A stretch of DNA of 34,674 bases from an uncultured Verrucomicrobia subdivision 3 bacterium (GCA_903911825.1 CAIWFB010000314.1:1-34674), one strand, 5' to 3'; positions 25,337 through 33,399 are shown, numbered from the stretch's first letter. Translations and numbers: made by a program. The notes: generated by a model not told the origin, from the sequence alone.

Positions 25337-27886
25337 AACCGCTTCCGGCTTGATGATAGCGATGACGGCGGTTTCCGGTTTCAAATACTTTTGCGCGACG
25401 GCTTTGATCTGTTCGAGCGTCACGGCTTCGTATTTGGCGTCGTCTTGTTCCGTCCGTTGCCAGCCTAGTCCGTAAAGTTCATCAAGCGACGTTGCCGAAG
25501 CAAGTTGGCCGAGGTCGGCGCGGGCGATTTTCTTCTGCCCCACGATTTTCGCTTTGGCGCGCTTCAATTCTTCCGCCGTCAACCCTTCGGTGCGTAACAA
25601 TTCGGCTTCCTTGAGCAACTCCGCTTCGACCTGCGCGGTCTTCGTCGGTTCCGTGCCGGTGTAAAACGCGAAGTAGCCCGGCGCAATACCACACAGCGTT
25701 TGCGCGCCGACGTAGTAAGCGAGGCCAAGTTGTTCGCGGATGCGGAGAAATAGGCGTGAGCCAAGGTCGCTGCACGTCTCTTGCAAGATTTCCAGCGCGT
25801 AACGATCTTCGCTGAACATCGTCGTGCCAGGAAATCCGATGACGAGCACGGCTTGTTTTTTATCGCGCGTTTCGTTCACGCGTTTCGTAGCAGTTGCTGG
25901 TTGAAAGTTGAAGGTTGAAGGTTGAGTAACCTTGCCCGTCCAGTTGCCAAATGCTTTTTCTACGGCAGCTTTCACGTTCGCGGTGTTGACGTCACCGAAG
26001 ATGGCGATGACGCAATTATTCGGCACGGCGAGCTTTTGATAAAAGGCTTTGATGTCCGCGCCCGAGATTTTCGCCACGCTGGCTTCGGTGCCGCTGGGAT
26101 CAAGGCCGAAATTTTTTGCGCCAAACAGTTCGCGGCGCATTGCGAGGCTGGCGCTCTTGAGCAGATTGTCGCGGCGGGATTGGATGCCAGCAATCTGTAC
26201 TTCGCGTTCGCGTTCCAATTCGTCGGCGGGGAAAATCGGGTTCAAGATCACGTCTGCCATGAGTTCGAGGCCGATGGCAAAATCTTCCGTCAAGACTTCG
26301 GCGTTCACGCCGAAACTTTGGTTGCCGCCGTAGCTGTCAATGTGGCCGCCGACGGATTCGATTTCCACGGCGATCTGTTCGGCATTGCGCGTCGTGGTGC
26401 CCTTGATGAGTAACTTGGCGAGCAGCGAAGTGATGCCGTTGTTCACTTCGTTTTCCGCGAGCACGCCGCCTTGAAAGACCGCGCGAAATTCCACGAACGG
26501 CAGGCGATGATCTTCTTTCACCAGCAGCTTGATGCCGTTGGGTAAGTCAATTTTCTGAATCGGATGATCAGAATTCGTCTCAACGCTGGCCAACGCTTTG
26601 GGCGCGGTGCCTTCGGGCAGCAGCGCGTAGAGCGTGCGATTTTCCGGCGTGAGATAAGTGCAAGCTACGCGTTGCACATCGGCGGCGGTGACGCATTTGA
26701 CGGCGGCGAGGTAACGTTCGGAGAAATTCAAATCCTGCGCGGCTAGCCAGTTACCGCCGAGATTTTGCGCCTGACCTTCCATCGTTTTGCGTGAAGAAAG
26801 CGTGGCGGAGATGAATTGCTTAACGGCTTTGGACAACTCTTCGGTGGAAACGAACGACGTTTTTACTTTTTCAACTTCGGCCAGAATCGCCTCATTCGAA
26901 GCCGTAAATTCTTCGCCATCCACGACGGCGCTGATGCCGAATAGTCCGGGCAAACCCGGGCTGTAAGTCCACGCGTCCACGTGATGCACGACGCCAAGTT
27001 TTTCGCGCACTTGTTGGTGCAAGCGGGAGCTGCGTCCGCTGCCGAGCAACACCGCGAGCACATCCAAAACGGGCACATCGGCGTGGCGCACTTCGGGAAT
27101 GTGCCAAGCAAAATGCGAGTGGCCGAGTTCCACGGCGGCTTCCTCGATGATTTCGCGCGGCGCAGTCTGGCGCGGTTCTTCGGGCAAAACCATCGGCGGC
27201 ATCGCGCGCGATTTGCTTTGAGCGTAAGCCGCTTTGATTTGCGCGACGACTTCGTCGTTTTTTACATCGCCCGCGACGACGTAGAACACATTATTTGGTG
27301 CGTATTTTTCCGTGTAATAGGCGCGAATGTCGTCAGGTTTGATTTCGTTGAAAATGTCGAGATAGCCGATGATCGTGAAGCGATACGGGCTTTTCGTATA
27401 GGCGACTTCAAACAGGCGGCGGCTCGCGCGGCGACCAGGATCGTCCTGGCACATATCCATTTCGCGGCGGATGACGTCGAGCTCCTTGGCCAATTCCTCC
27501 GGCGGCAACGACGCGTGTTGCATGATGTCGCAGAGAATATCAATGGCCTTCACGGCGCCCGTGTTCGGCACGTCAATGTGATACACCGTGCGGTCGAAGC
27601 TGGTGTAGGCATTCATGTAGCCGCCCGCTTCCTGCACTTCCTGATCAATGCGGCTGCCAGGGCGCTTCGTCGTGCCTTTGAAGAGCATGTGTTCCAGCAC
27701 GTGCGAGAGACCGGCCCCCAACCACTTACCTTCGTGAATGCTGCCCGCAGCGCACCAAGCCTGCACGGAAACGACCGGTGCATTGTGATCTTCGCGGACG
27801 ATGAGCGTGAGCCCGTTTTCGAGCCGCGTGATTTTGACGCCGGGCGGAATCGCGGGGATTTCGGTGGTAGAAATTGGATTGGTCAT
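25334..27886 (-). CDS. M16 family zinc peptidase, two M16 units fused in one chain
   Basis: HVLEHMLFKGTTKRPG (HxxEH) in the first half, second M16-like half with GITSLLAKLLIKGTTTRNAEQIA lacking HxxEH. ATG at 27886 preferred. Confidence 0.92.
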   Translation of the reverse strand: MTNPISTTEIPAIPPGVKITRLENGLTLIVREDHNAPVVSVQAWCAAGSIHEGKWLGAGLSHVLEHMLFKGTTKRPGSRIDQEVQEAGGYMNAYTSFDRTVYHIDVPNTGAVKAIDILCDIMQHASLPPEELAKELDVIRREMDMCQDDPGRRASRRLFEVAYTKSPYRFTIIGYLDIFNEIKPDDIRAYYTEKYAPNNVFYVVAGDVKNDEVVAQIKAAYAQSKSRAMPPMVLPEEPRQTAPREIIEEAAVELGHSHFAWHIPEVRHADVPVLDVLAVLLGSGRSSRLHQQVREKLGVVHHVDAWTYSPGLPGLFGISAVVDGEEFTASNEAILAEVEKVKTSFVSTEELSKAVKQFISATLSSRKTMEGQAQNLGGNWLAAQDLNFSERYLAAVKCVTAADVQRVACTYLTPENRTLYALLPEGTAPKALASVETNSDHPIQKIDLPNGIKLLVKEDHRLPFVEFRAVFQGGVLAENEVNNGITSLLAKLLIKGTTTRNAEQIAVEIESVGGHIDSYGGNQSFGVNAEVLTEDFAIGLELMADVILNPIFPADELEREREVQIAGIQSRRDNLLKSASLAMRRELFGAKNFGLDPSGTEASVAKISGADIKAFYQKLAVPNNCVIAIFGDVNTANVKAAVEKAFGNWTGKVTQPSTFNFQPATATKRVNETRDKKQAVLVIGFPGTTMFSEDRYALEILQETCSDLGSRLFLRIREQLGLAYYVGAQTLCGIAPGYFAFYTGTEPTKTAQVEAELLKEAELLRTEGLTAEELKRAKAKIVGQKKIARADLGQLASATSLDELYGLGWQRTEQDDAKYEAVTLEQIKAVAQKYLKPETAVIAIIKPEAV
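25893..25927. repeat. In-frame heptamer tandem repeat within the M16 gene
   Basis: + strand GTTGCTG GTTGAAA GTTGAAG GTTGAAG GTTGAGT (five units); codes for TQPSTFNFQPATA on the minus strand. Confidence 0.92.
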
Positions 27887-28000
27887 TGCGGGCAAAATTT
27901 GAGCGACAAGGCTATGCGCAAACGCCTTCCGTCGCCAATTTTATTTGCTAAGGCAAATTACTCATTGCGGCAGCGGGTGGTTTTGGTATCTTCACAACTC

Positions 28001-28016
28001 GTTTTTACGTAAAAAC
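28001..28016. promoter_or_regulatory. Perfect 16-bp palindrome upstream of the small basic protein gene
   Basis: GTTTTTACGTAAAAAC, 15 bp before the ATG at 28032. Confidence 0.5.
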
Positions 28017-28031
28017 CAATAATTCTATTTT

Positions 28032-28187
28032 ATGTCACAGCATCCCAGCCTGCGCGCCGCTTCCACCCTCGGTGGCAAACGTAACGTCCTCAAGCGTTTT
28101 GAACGCACTGCGCTCCTCAAGAAGCGCGGTCAATGGAAAGAGGGCGACAAGATCACCAATCTCCGCAAGACCAAGCCGGACGCGTAA
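28032..28187 (+). CDS. Small basic protein (51 aa), resembles the PVC-superphylum signature small basic protein family
   Basis: Manually translated, below the ORF-track cutoff: MSQHPSLRAASTLGGKRNVLKRFERTALLKKRGQWKEGDKITNLRKTKPDA*. Confidence 0.85.
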   Translation: MSQHPSLRAASTLGGKRNVLKRFERTALLKKRGQWKEGDKITNLRKTKPDA

Positions 28188-28194
28188 CGCGTCG

Positions 28195-28245
28195 ATTCGT
28201 TGAATCGTTAATCGTTCAACCGATGCGATGGTTCAACGGTTCGCG
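28195..28245. repeat. 7/8-bp periodic repeat between the small basic protein gene and the pseudouridine synthase gene
   Basis: TCGTTGAA TCGTTAA TCGTTCAA then CCGATGCGATGGTTCAACGGTTCG with inverted GTTGAA/TTCAAC pieces. Confidence 0.65.
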
Positions 28246-28256
28246 CTTCAATTATT

Positions 28257-28970
28257 TTGAGCGTTCGTCTCCAGAAATTTCTCGCCGATGCCGGGGTGGC
28301 TTCACGCCGGGGCGGCGAGCAATTCATTTTAGAAGGTCGTGTGTCCGTCAACGGGCACGTTGTTCGCTTGCTGGGTTCCAAAGTCGATCCTCATCACGAC
28401 GAGGTGTCGGTGGACGGCAAAGTGGTTTCCGAAAAGCGCAAACATTACCTCGCGCTGCATAAGCCCAAAGGTTGCGTCTGTTCCCACAAGGATGAATTGG
28501 ATCGCCCGACCATCTACGAGTTGCTTCCGCCGGAATTGCACATCGTCAGCTCAGTGGGTCGCTTGGATTACAACAGCGAAGGATTGATTTTTCTCACCAA
28601 TGATGGACAATTTGCGCTGCGCTTGACGCATCCGCGCTACGGTATCCGCAAGAAATATTTAGTGCATGTGGACGGGCAAGTGACTCCCGCGATGATTGAC
28701 CTTTTCAAGAAGGGGATTTTCCACGAGGGCGAGCGTTTGAAAGCACTGTCGGCGCATATCATCTCCGCCACGCGCGCCAAAAGCGTTGTAGAAATGGAGC
28801 TGGGCGAAGGTAAGAATCGCGAAGTTCGTCGATTGTTTGAATCGCAGGCAATGACGGTGAAGAAACTTTTGCGGACCCAGATTGGCCGGATTAAACTAGG
28901 CGAATTGAAAGTTTGTAAATGGCGCGCGTTGACGCCCGCCGAAATTAAAACTCTGATTTCAGATTTATGA
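28257..28970 (+). CDS. RsuA/RluB-family pseudouridine synthase (TTG start)
   Basis: S4 domain VRLQKFLADAGVASRRGGEQFILEGRVSVNG; GRLDYNSEGLIFLTNDG catalytic motif; GKNREVRRLFE. Confidence 0.92.
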   Translation: MSVRLQKFLADAGVASRRGGEQFILEGRVSVNGHVVRLLGSKVDPHHDEVSVDGKVVSEKRKHYLALHKPKGCVCSHKDELDRPTIYELLPPELHIVSSVGRLDYNSEGLIFLTNDGQFALRLTHPRYGIRKKYLVHVDGQVTPAMIDLFKKGIFHEGERLKALSAHIISATRAKSVVEMELGEGKNREVRRLFESQAMTVKKLLRTQIGRIKLGELKVCKWRALTPAEIKTLISDL

Positions 28971-30136
28971 AAATGAATTATTGGTTGGTTCTAGGTTTGA
29001 TGGTGGCCACGAGTGCGGTGGCGCAGGTGAACACGAATGCGTTGCCCGCGATTCCCGCGCCCGTCGTGGTTGCCCCGGTTGTCGCCACACCGGCGACGAA
29101 CGTCGTCACGCCCAAGCTTAAGAAAGTTACTAAAGCCGCGCCCGTCAAAGCCAAGAAGAAAGCTGCTGCTAAGTCCACTGCCAAACCGGTCGTGCACGCT
29201 GCAAAAATTTCCGCCGCGCCCGTCACGCTCGTTCCCGGTGTCGCCACAGTAGATGCGGAAAACGTCAACTTTCGCGGTCAAGCTGGCTTGAAAGGTGAAA
29301 CCGTTGGCCAGTTCAAAAAGGGCGATAGTGTCACGGTGCTCGCGCAAATTAATCTCGATAAACCGGCCGCTGGCGAACCCTCGCAATGGGCCAAAGTCGC
29401 GCTGCCTGCTGGCACGAAAGTTTGGGTCAACGCTCGCTTCGTGGATGCCACCAATAAAGTTGTGACCGTGAAGAAATTGAATCTACGGGCCGGTCCGGGC
29501 GAAAATTACAGTGTGCTCGGAGTGATTGAAAAAGGCGCTTCGATTACTGAAGTTTCCGTCAAAGGTGACTGGACGCAGATTGAAACACCCACGAATGCCT
29601 TCGCGTTTGTGGCTGCCAGTTATTTGAAGCAAGACGCCACGGTTATTCCCGCCACCACGCCGGTCGCCGTGATTCCGCCGACCGCCGAAGTGCCTGTGCC
29701 GACGCCAACCACGGTGGTGGCTGAACAACCCATTGTTACGCAGCCTGCGCCCGTCGTTCCCGAACCCGCGCCCGTCGTCGCGCCAGTGGTTGTTCCCCCT
29801 GTCGTCATCCCGGAAGCGCCGGTGATTGTGGATACCAATCCGCCGCCGCCGCGCATTATCACGCACGAAGGCTGGGTGCGCTCCTCCGTTAGCGTCGTCG
29901 CCCCGACTTATTTTGAACTTTACGACCGCGAAAATAACAAAGCGATCAACTACCTTTACACCACGACTACCAATTTGAATTTGGCTCGTTACAATGGTTT
30001 GCAAATCGTGGTCACTGGCGAAGAAGGTTTAGACGCCCGCTGGAAAGATACGCCGGTCTTGAGCATTCAGAAGATTTTGGTGCTTTCCTCGAATGCCCCG
30101 TCTTCCCAAGTCGAACCCGCCGCTAAAAAGAAATAA
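28967..30136 (+). CDS. Secreted/anchored protein with two bacterial SH3-like domains and Pro/Val-rich linker
   Basis: Signal peptide; VDAENVNFRGQAGLKGETVGQFKKGDSVTVLA and VKKLNLRAGPGENYSVLGVIEKGASITEV; ATGA overlap with upstream gene. Confidence 0.8.
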   Translation: MKMNYWLVLGLMVATSAVAQVNTNALPAIPAPVVVAPVVATPATNVVTPKLKKVTKAAPVKAKKKAAAKSTAKPVVHAAKISAAPVTLVPGVATVDAENVNFRGQAGLKGETVGQFKKGDSVTVLAQINLDKPAAGEPSQWAKVALPAGTKVWVNARFVDATNKVVTVKKLNLRAGPGENYSVLGVIEKGASITEVSVKGDWTQIETPTNAFAFVAASYLKQDATVIPATTPVAVIPPTAEVPVPTPTTVVAEQPIVTQPAPVVPEPAPVVAPVVVPPVVIPEAPVIVDTNPPPPRIITHEGWVRSSVSVVAPTYFELYDRENNKAINYLYTTTTNLNLARYNGLQIVVTGEEGLDARWKDTPVLSIQKILVLSSNAPSSQVEPAAKKK

Positions 30137-30139
30137 TCC

Positions 30140-31030
30140 GTGGCTGCTGCCAACCTCATTGATGGGCGTGCGATTGCCGCGCAGATTCAATCGGAATTGG
30201 TCGCGCGGGTCGCGGTTCTGAAATCAGCGGGTGTGATTCCTGGTTTGGCTTTCGTGCGCGTGGGCGAAGATCCGGCTTCCAAAGTATACGTTGGTCGCAA
30301 AGAAAAAGCCTGCGCCGAACTGGGCATCGTTTCTGAGACACATCTTCTTCCGCAAGCTGCTACCGAAGTCGAATTACTGGCGCTCATCGCAAAATTAAAC
30401 GCGACTTCCCATTTGCACGGCATTCTGGTGCAAGCGCCGTTACCTAAACAGATTTGCGAATCGGTTATTTTTTCCACTGTGTTACCAACCAAAGACGTGG
30501 ATGGTTTTCATCCGGTCAACGTCGGTAAATTGATGCTCGGTGACCATACTGGCTTCCGCCCTTGCACCCCAGCGGGCGTGGTGGAATTGCTCATTCGTTC
30601 TGGCGTGAAAACGGAAGGTGCGGAAGTCGTCGTGCTGGGTCGTGGTAATATCGTCGGCAAACCGATGGCCGCGATGCTGTGCCAAAAGGGCCAGGCGGCG
30701 AATAGCACGGTGACGATTTGTCATTCTGCAACGCGCGACATCAAAGCTCACTGTCTGCGAGCGGATATCATTGTGGCAGCGATGGGCGTGGCCGAATTTC
30801 TCAAAGCGGACATGGTCAAGCCTGGCGCGGTGATCATGGATGTGGGCGTCAATCGCGTGCCCGACGCGACCTCCAAGACCGGCACCAAATTGGTCGGCGA
30901 CGTGGATTTTGCCAACGTGCAACCGATTGCCGGGCGCATCACGCCGAACCCCGGCGGGGTTGGCCCGATGACGATTGCGATGCTTTTGCAAAACACCGTT
31001 CACGCAGCTGAACTGAAAATTAAATCCTAA
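30140..31030 (+). CDS. folD: Bifunctional methylenetetrahydrofolate dehydrogenase/cyclohydrolase (GTG start)
   Basis: LIDGRAIAAQIQSEL, GLAFVRVGEDPASKVYVGRKEKAC, GILVQAPLPKQI, KDVDGFHPVNVGKL, NPGGVGPMTIAMLLQNT. Confidence 0.96.
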   Translation: MAAANLIDGRAIAAQIQSELVARVAVLKSAGVIPGLAFVRVGEDPASKVYVGRKEKACAELGIVSETHLLPQAATEVELLALIAKLNATSHLHGILVQAPLPKQICESVIFSTVLPTKDVDGFHPVNVGKLMLGDHTGFRPCTPAGVVELLIRSGVKTEGAEVVVLGRGNIVGKPMAAMLCQKGQAANSTVTICHSATRDIKAHCLRADIIVAAMGVAEFLKADMVKPGAVIMDVGVNRVPDATSKTGTKLVGDVDFANVQPIAGRITPNPGGVGPMTIAMLLQNTVHAAELKIKS

Positions 31031-31045
31031 AAATCTAAAACTATC

Positions 31046-31468
31046 ATGCAAGCCTCCCGCATTCTCCCCGACCTCCAATGCTCCCTTATGTGCGAAGAAA
31101 TTCGCCAAGAAGTGAATGGCAATTTGTTCATCATCGGCGTCGTGAATGTCGTGCGCGTGCCGCAATTACCCATCGTCGCGAATCGCATCTGCATCTATAA
31201 CCGTTGGACGGCGGGACTCGGTCAGTTCAACGAAAACACCCGCCTCATCGCGCCGGATCAAACCACGGTCTTGAGCAAAGGTGAGATGAAATTTGAATTG
31301 AAAGATCCGTCCGCCAGCGCCAGCAATGTGATGTTCTTCGGTCAGGTCAAATTTGAAACTGCTGGCACTTATTTTGTAGAAGTGCTGGTTGATGATGTGA
31401 TGAAACTCCGTTATCCCGTCGTCGTGGTTCACACTCCGCCGCCGACTGCGCCGACGGAGCAAAAATAA
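31046..31468 (+). CDS. DUF6941-like conserved protein (140 aa)
   Basis: LPDLQCSLMCEEIRQEVNGNLFIIGVVNVVRVPQLP pattern; family assignment from memory. Confidence 0.6.
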   Translation: MQASRILPDLQCSLMCEEIRQEVNGNLFIIGVVNVVRVPQLPIVANRICIYNRWTAGLGQFNENTRLIAPDQTTVLSKGEMKFELKDPSASASNVMFFGQVKFETAGTYFVEVLVDDVMKLRYPVVVVHTPPPTAPTEQK

Positions 31469-31477
31469 TTCCGCCCG

Positions 31478-32275
31478 GTGAGCGCCTTCACCGAACCCAC
31501 TTTCGCTTGGGAACCCGTCACGCCCCGCGGCGTGGCGGCTTTTGCTCGTGCCTCACTCGAACGGCTGATCGTGGTGCAATGCTTGGTGGCTATCCTCGCC
31601 ACGGCGGTCACGGTCTGGTTGTTGAGTGATAGTATTTTCCCAGTCATTGATGCCGCAGTGAACGAACTGCCCGCGCAAGGTGAAATCCGGGCGGGCAAAT
31701 TACTTTGGTCAGATGATTCGCCGGTGATGTTAGCGGAGGGCATGACGCTCGCCTTTTCCGTAGATCTAGAACACGGCGGTGTGCTGCGTTCGCCTGCGGA
31801 TTTTCAATTCGAGTTCGGTAAAGATTCCATCCGCATCTTTTCGCTCTTCGGCGAAGGAGAATTAGATTACCCGGCCAACTTTCCGGCTAACCGGCTGGAT
31901 TTACGTCCCAAATGGGGCGCTTGGTCGCCCGAAATCCTCGCGCTCGTCGCGCTGGGAACTTTTTTTGGTCTGTTGCTCACGTGGGCGACGCTGGCCACGA
32001 TTTATTTCCTGCCCGTCTGGTTGATTTGTTTCTTCACGAATCGTGATTTGAGTTTGGTTGCGAGTTGGAAACTGGCCGCCGCCGCGCTACTGCCCGGTGC
32101 CTTGCTGCTTTCCGCCTCACTCGTGGCGTATGGTTTGGGCGTCTGTGACCTCGTGCAACTTTGTTTCGCCTTCGGGATGCACTTCGTCATCGGCTGGGTC
32201 TATCTCTTTGTCAGTCCGTTGTTTCTGAATCGTGCGCTGCCTGCCGAAAAGCCGAATCCGTTTGGTCATAAATAA
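31478..32275 (+). CDS. Integral membrane hypothetical protein (GTG start)
   Basis: Several hydrophobic segments; 9 bp after upstream gene. Confidence 0.7.
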   Translation: MSAFTEPTFAWEPVTPRGVAAFARASLERLIVVQCLVAILATAVTVWLLSDSIFPVIDAAVNELPAQGEIRAGKLLWSDDSPVMLAEGMTLAFSVDLEHGGVLRSPADFQFEFGKDSIRIFSLFGEGELDYPANFPANRLDLRPKWGAWSPEILALVALGTFFGLLLTWATLATIYFLPVWLICFFTNRDLSLVASWKLAAAALLPGALLLSASLVAYGLGVCDLVQLCFAFGMHFVIGWVYLFVSPLFLNRALPAEKPNPFGHK

Positions 32276-32282
32276 ATAGCGT

Positions 32283-32335
32283 GGCGGCTGGTTGTGGCCA
32301 GAAATGGCCACACGACATTTGCGTTGCCAGCAGCC
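32283..32335. other. Nested stem-loop in intergenic spacer
   Basis: TGTGGCCA-gaaa-TGGCCACA perfect 8-bp stem inside outer GGCGGCTGG / CCAGCAGCC (one mismatch); no T-tract. Confidence 0.55.
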
Positions 32336-32376
32336 TAATGTCGAATTAACTTAGGGCTCACAACTAATTTTACCCT

Positions 32377-32601
32377 ATGTCGAACGTCGCAAAAGAAGCC
32401 TCATCGTCGGCGAACGATTTGTTGAAAAACTCATCGCTCTACCGCGAGTTTCAAGCCGAGCGCGAAGAAATTCTCCGTCACAAATGGATTGAATCTGAAA
32501 AAGCCGGGCGTGATGTCGGTTTTGAGCAAGCGCTGACCGATTGGATCATCAAGCACCGTTCCACTTGGCGCAAAAATCGTCAGGCCGCCGCGACGAATTA
32601 G
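32377..32601 (+). CDS. Small hypothetical protein (74 aa)
   Basis: MSNVAKEASSSANDLLKNSSLYREFQAEREEILRHKWIESEKAGRDVGFEQALTDWIIKHRSTWRKNRQ; intact, plausible composition. Confidence 0.75.
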   Translation: MSNVAKEASSSANDLLKNSSLYREFQAEREEILRHKWIESEKAGRDVGFEQALTDWIIKHRSTWRKNRQAAATN

Positions 32602-32624
32602 TTCGATAAAATTTATTCCTTTAA

Positions 32625-32644
32625 CGCCGCCCTGCGAGGTGGCG
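32625..32644 (+). promoter_or_regulatory. Candidate PyrR-binding loop upstream of pyrR
   Basis: CGCCGCC-CTGCGA-GGTGGCG: 7-bp stem (one G-U) and hexaloop matching CNGNGA of the PyrR-binding consensus. Confidence 0.75.
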
Positions 32645-32672
32645 AAGGAAATTATGAAAGCCCCACGCACCA

Positions 32673-32718
32673 CGCGAATCAGCTCCGCCCAGCGGAGTCG
32701 GTTCGCGATTTTTATTTT
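32673..32718 (+). terminator. Intrinsic terminator in the pyrR leader (candidate attenuator)
   Basis: CGCGAATC-AG-CTCCGC-CCA-GCGGAG-TC-GGTTCGCG, then ATTTTTATTTT. Confidence 0.8.
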
Positions 32719-32735
32719 GCCTGCTGTTTCAGAAC

Positions 32736-32763
32736 TCTCAACCATCCACTTTCAACTCTCAAC
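32736..32763 (+). repeat. Heptamer repeat just upstream of pyrR ATG
   Basis: TCTCAAC CATCCAC TTTCAAC TCTCAAC, then TCATTTTA-ATG. Confidence 0.8.
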
Positions 32764-32771
32764 TCATTTTA

Positions 32772-33311
32772 ATGCCTGAAGCCACCGTCATCCTCGACGC
32801 CAAAGTCATCCAACGTGCGCTGACTCGCATCGCCCACGAAATCGCCGAGCGCAATGAAGCCAGCGCCGAGGTCGTCTTGGTGGGTATTCCCGTCGGCGGC
32901 GATCACCTAGCCGCACGGTTGGGCAAAATTCTCGCGGGCATCTGGAATCATCCTGTGCCTGTCGGCAATCTCGACGTGACCATGCACCGCGATGATTTGG
33001 ATCAGCGCGCCGCACCGACGATTTATCCCACTGTCATGCCGTTCGATGTCACTGGCAAAACCGTCGTGTTGGTGGACGACGTCCTGTTCACCGGTCGCAC
33101 CACGCGCGCCGCGATGGATGCGCTCAATGATTTCGGTCGCCCCAAGAAAATTCAACTCGCCGTGCTCATCGACCGTGGTCACCGCGAATTGCCCATCAAA
33201 GCTGATTTCGTCGGCAAGAACGTGCCAACGGCGCATGACGAAAAAATTTCCCTGCTGCTCACCGAATCCGGTGCGGCCAAGGACGAGGTTTTATTGAAGA
33301 AAAAACTTTAG
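32772..33311 (+). CDS. pyrR: Bifunctional pyr operon transcriptional regulator/uracil phosphoribosyltransferase
   Basis: VVLVGIPVGGDHLAARLGKIL, PRPP loop TVVLVDDVLFTGRTTRAAMDAL, LAVLIDRGHRELPIKADFVGKNVPT. Confidence 0.95.
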   Translation: MPEATVILDAKVIQRALTRIAHEIAERNEASAEVVLVGIPVGGDHLAARLGKILAGIWNHPVPVGNLDVTMHRDDLDQRAAPTIYPTVMPFDVTGKTVVLVDDVLFTGRTTRAAMDALNDFGRPKKIQLAVLIDRGHRELPIKADFVGKNVPTAHDEKISLLLTESGAAKDEVLLKKKL

Positions 33312-33399
33312 ACCGAATTAACAGAATGAACCGAATGATTTCAACGCACACGAAAGCCAAAATTCAATTCTGATAATTTTGTAAATTCTGTCAAAAAAT
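33311..33399. repeat. 8-bp-periodic imperfect inverted repeat filling the pyrR-pyrB gap
   Basis: GACCGAATTAACAGAATGAACCGAAT / ATTCTGATAATTTTGTAAATTCTGTC; 20 of 26 arm positions complementary; ends at pyrB ATG. Confidence 0.85.

Noticed and set aside
26981-28012. 343-aa ORF antisense to the M16 peptidase
   Set aside because: Shadow of the M16 coding frame; no recognisable domain.
28195-33399. CRISPR array
   Set aside because: Repeats have 7-8 bp periods with no long identical direct repeats, no unique spacers, and no cas genes in the window.
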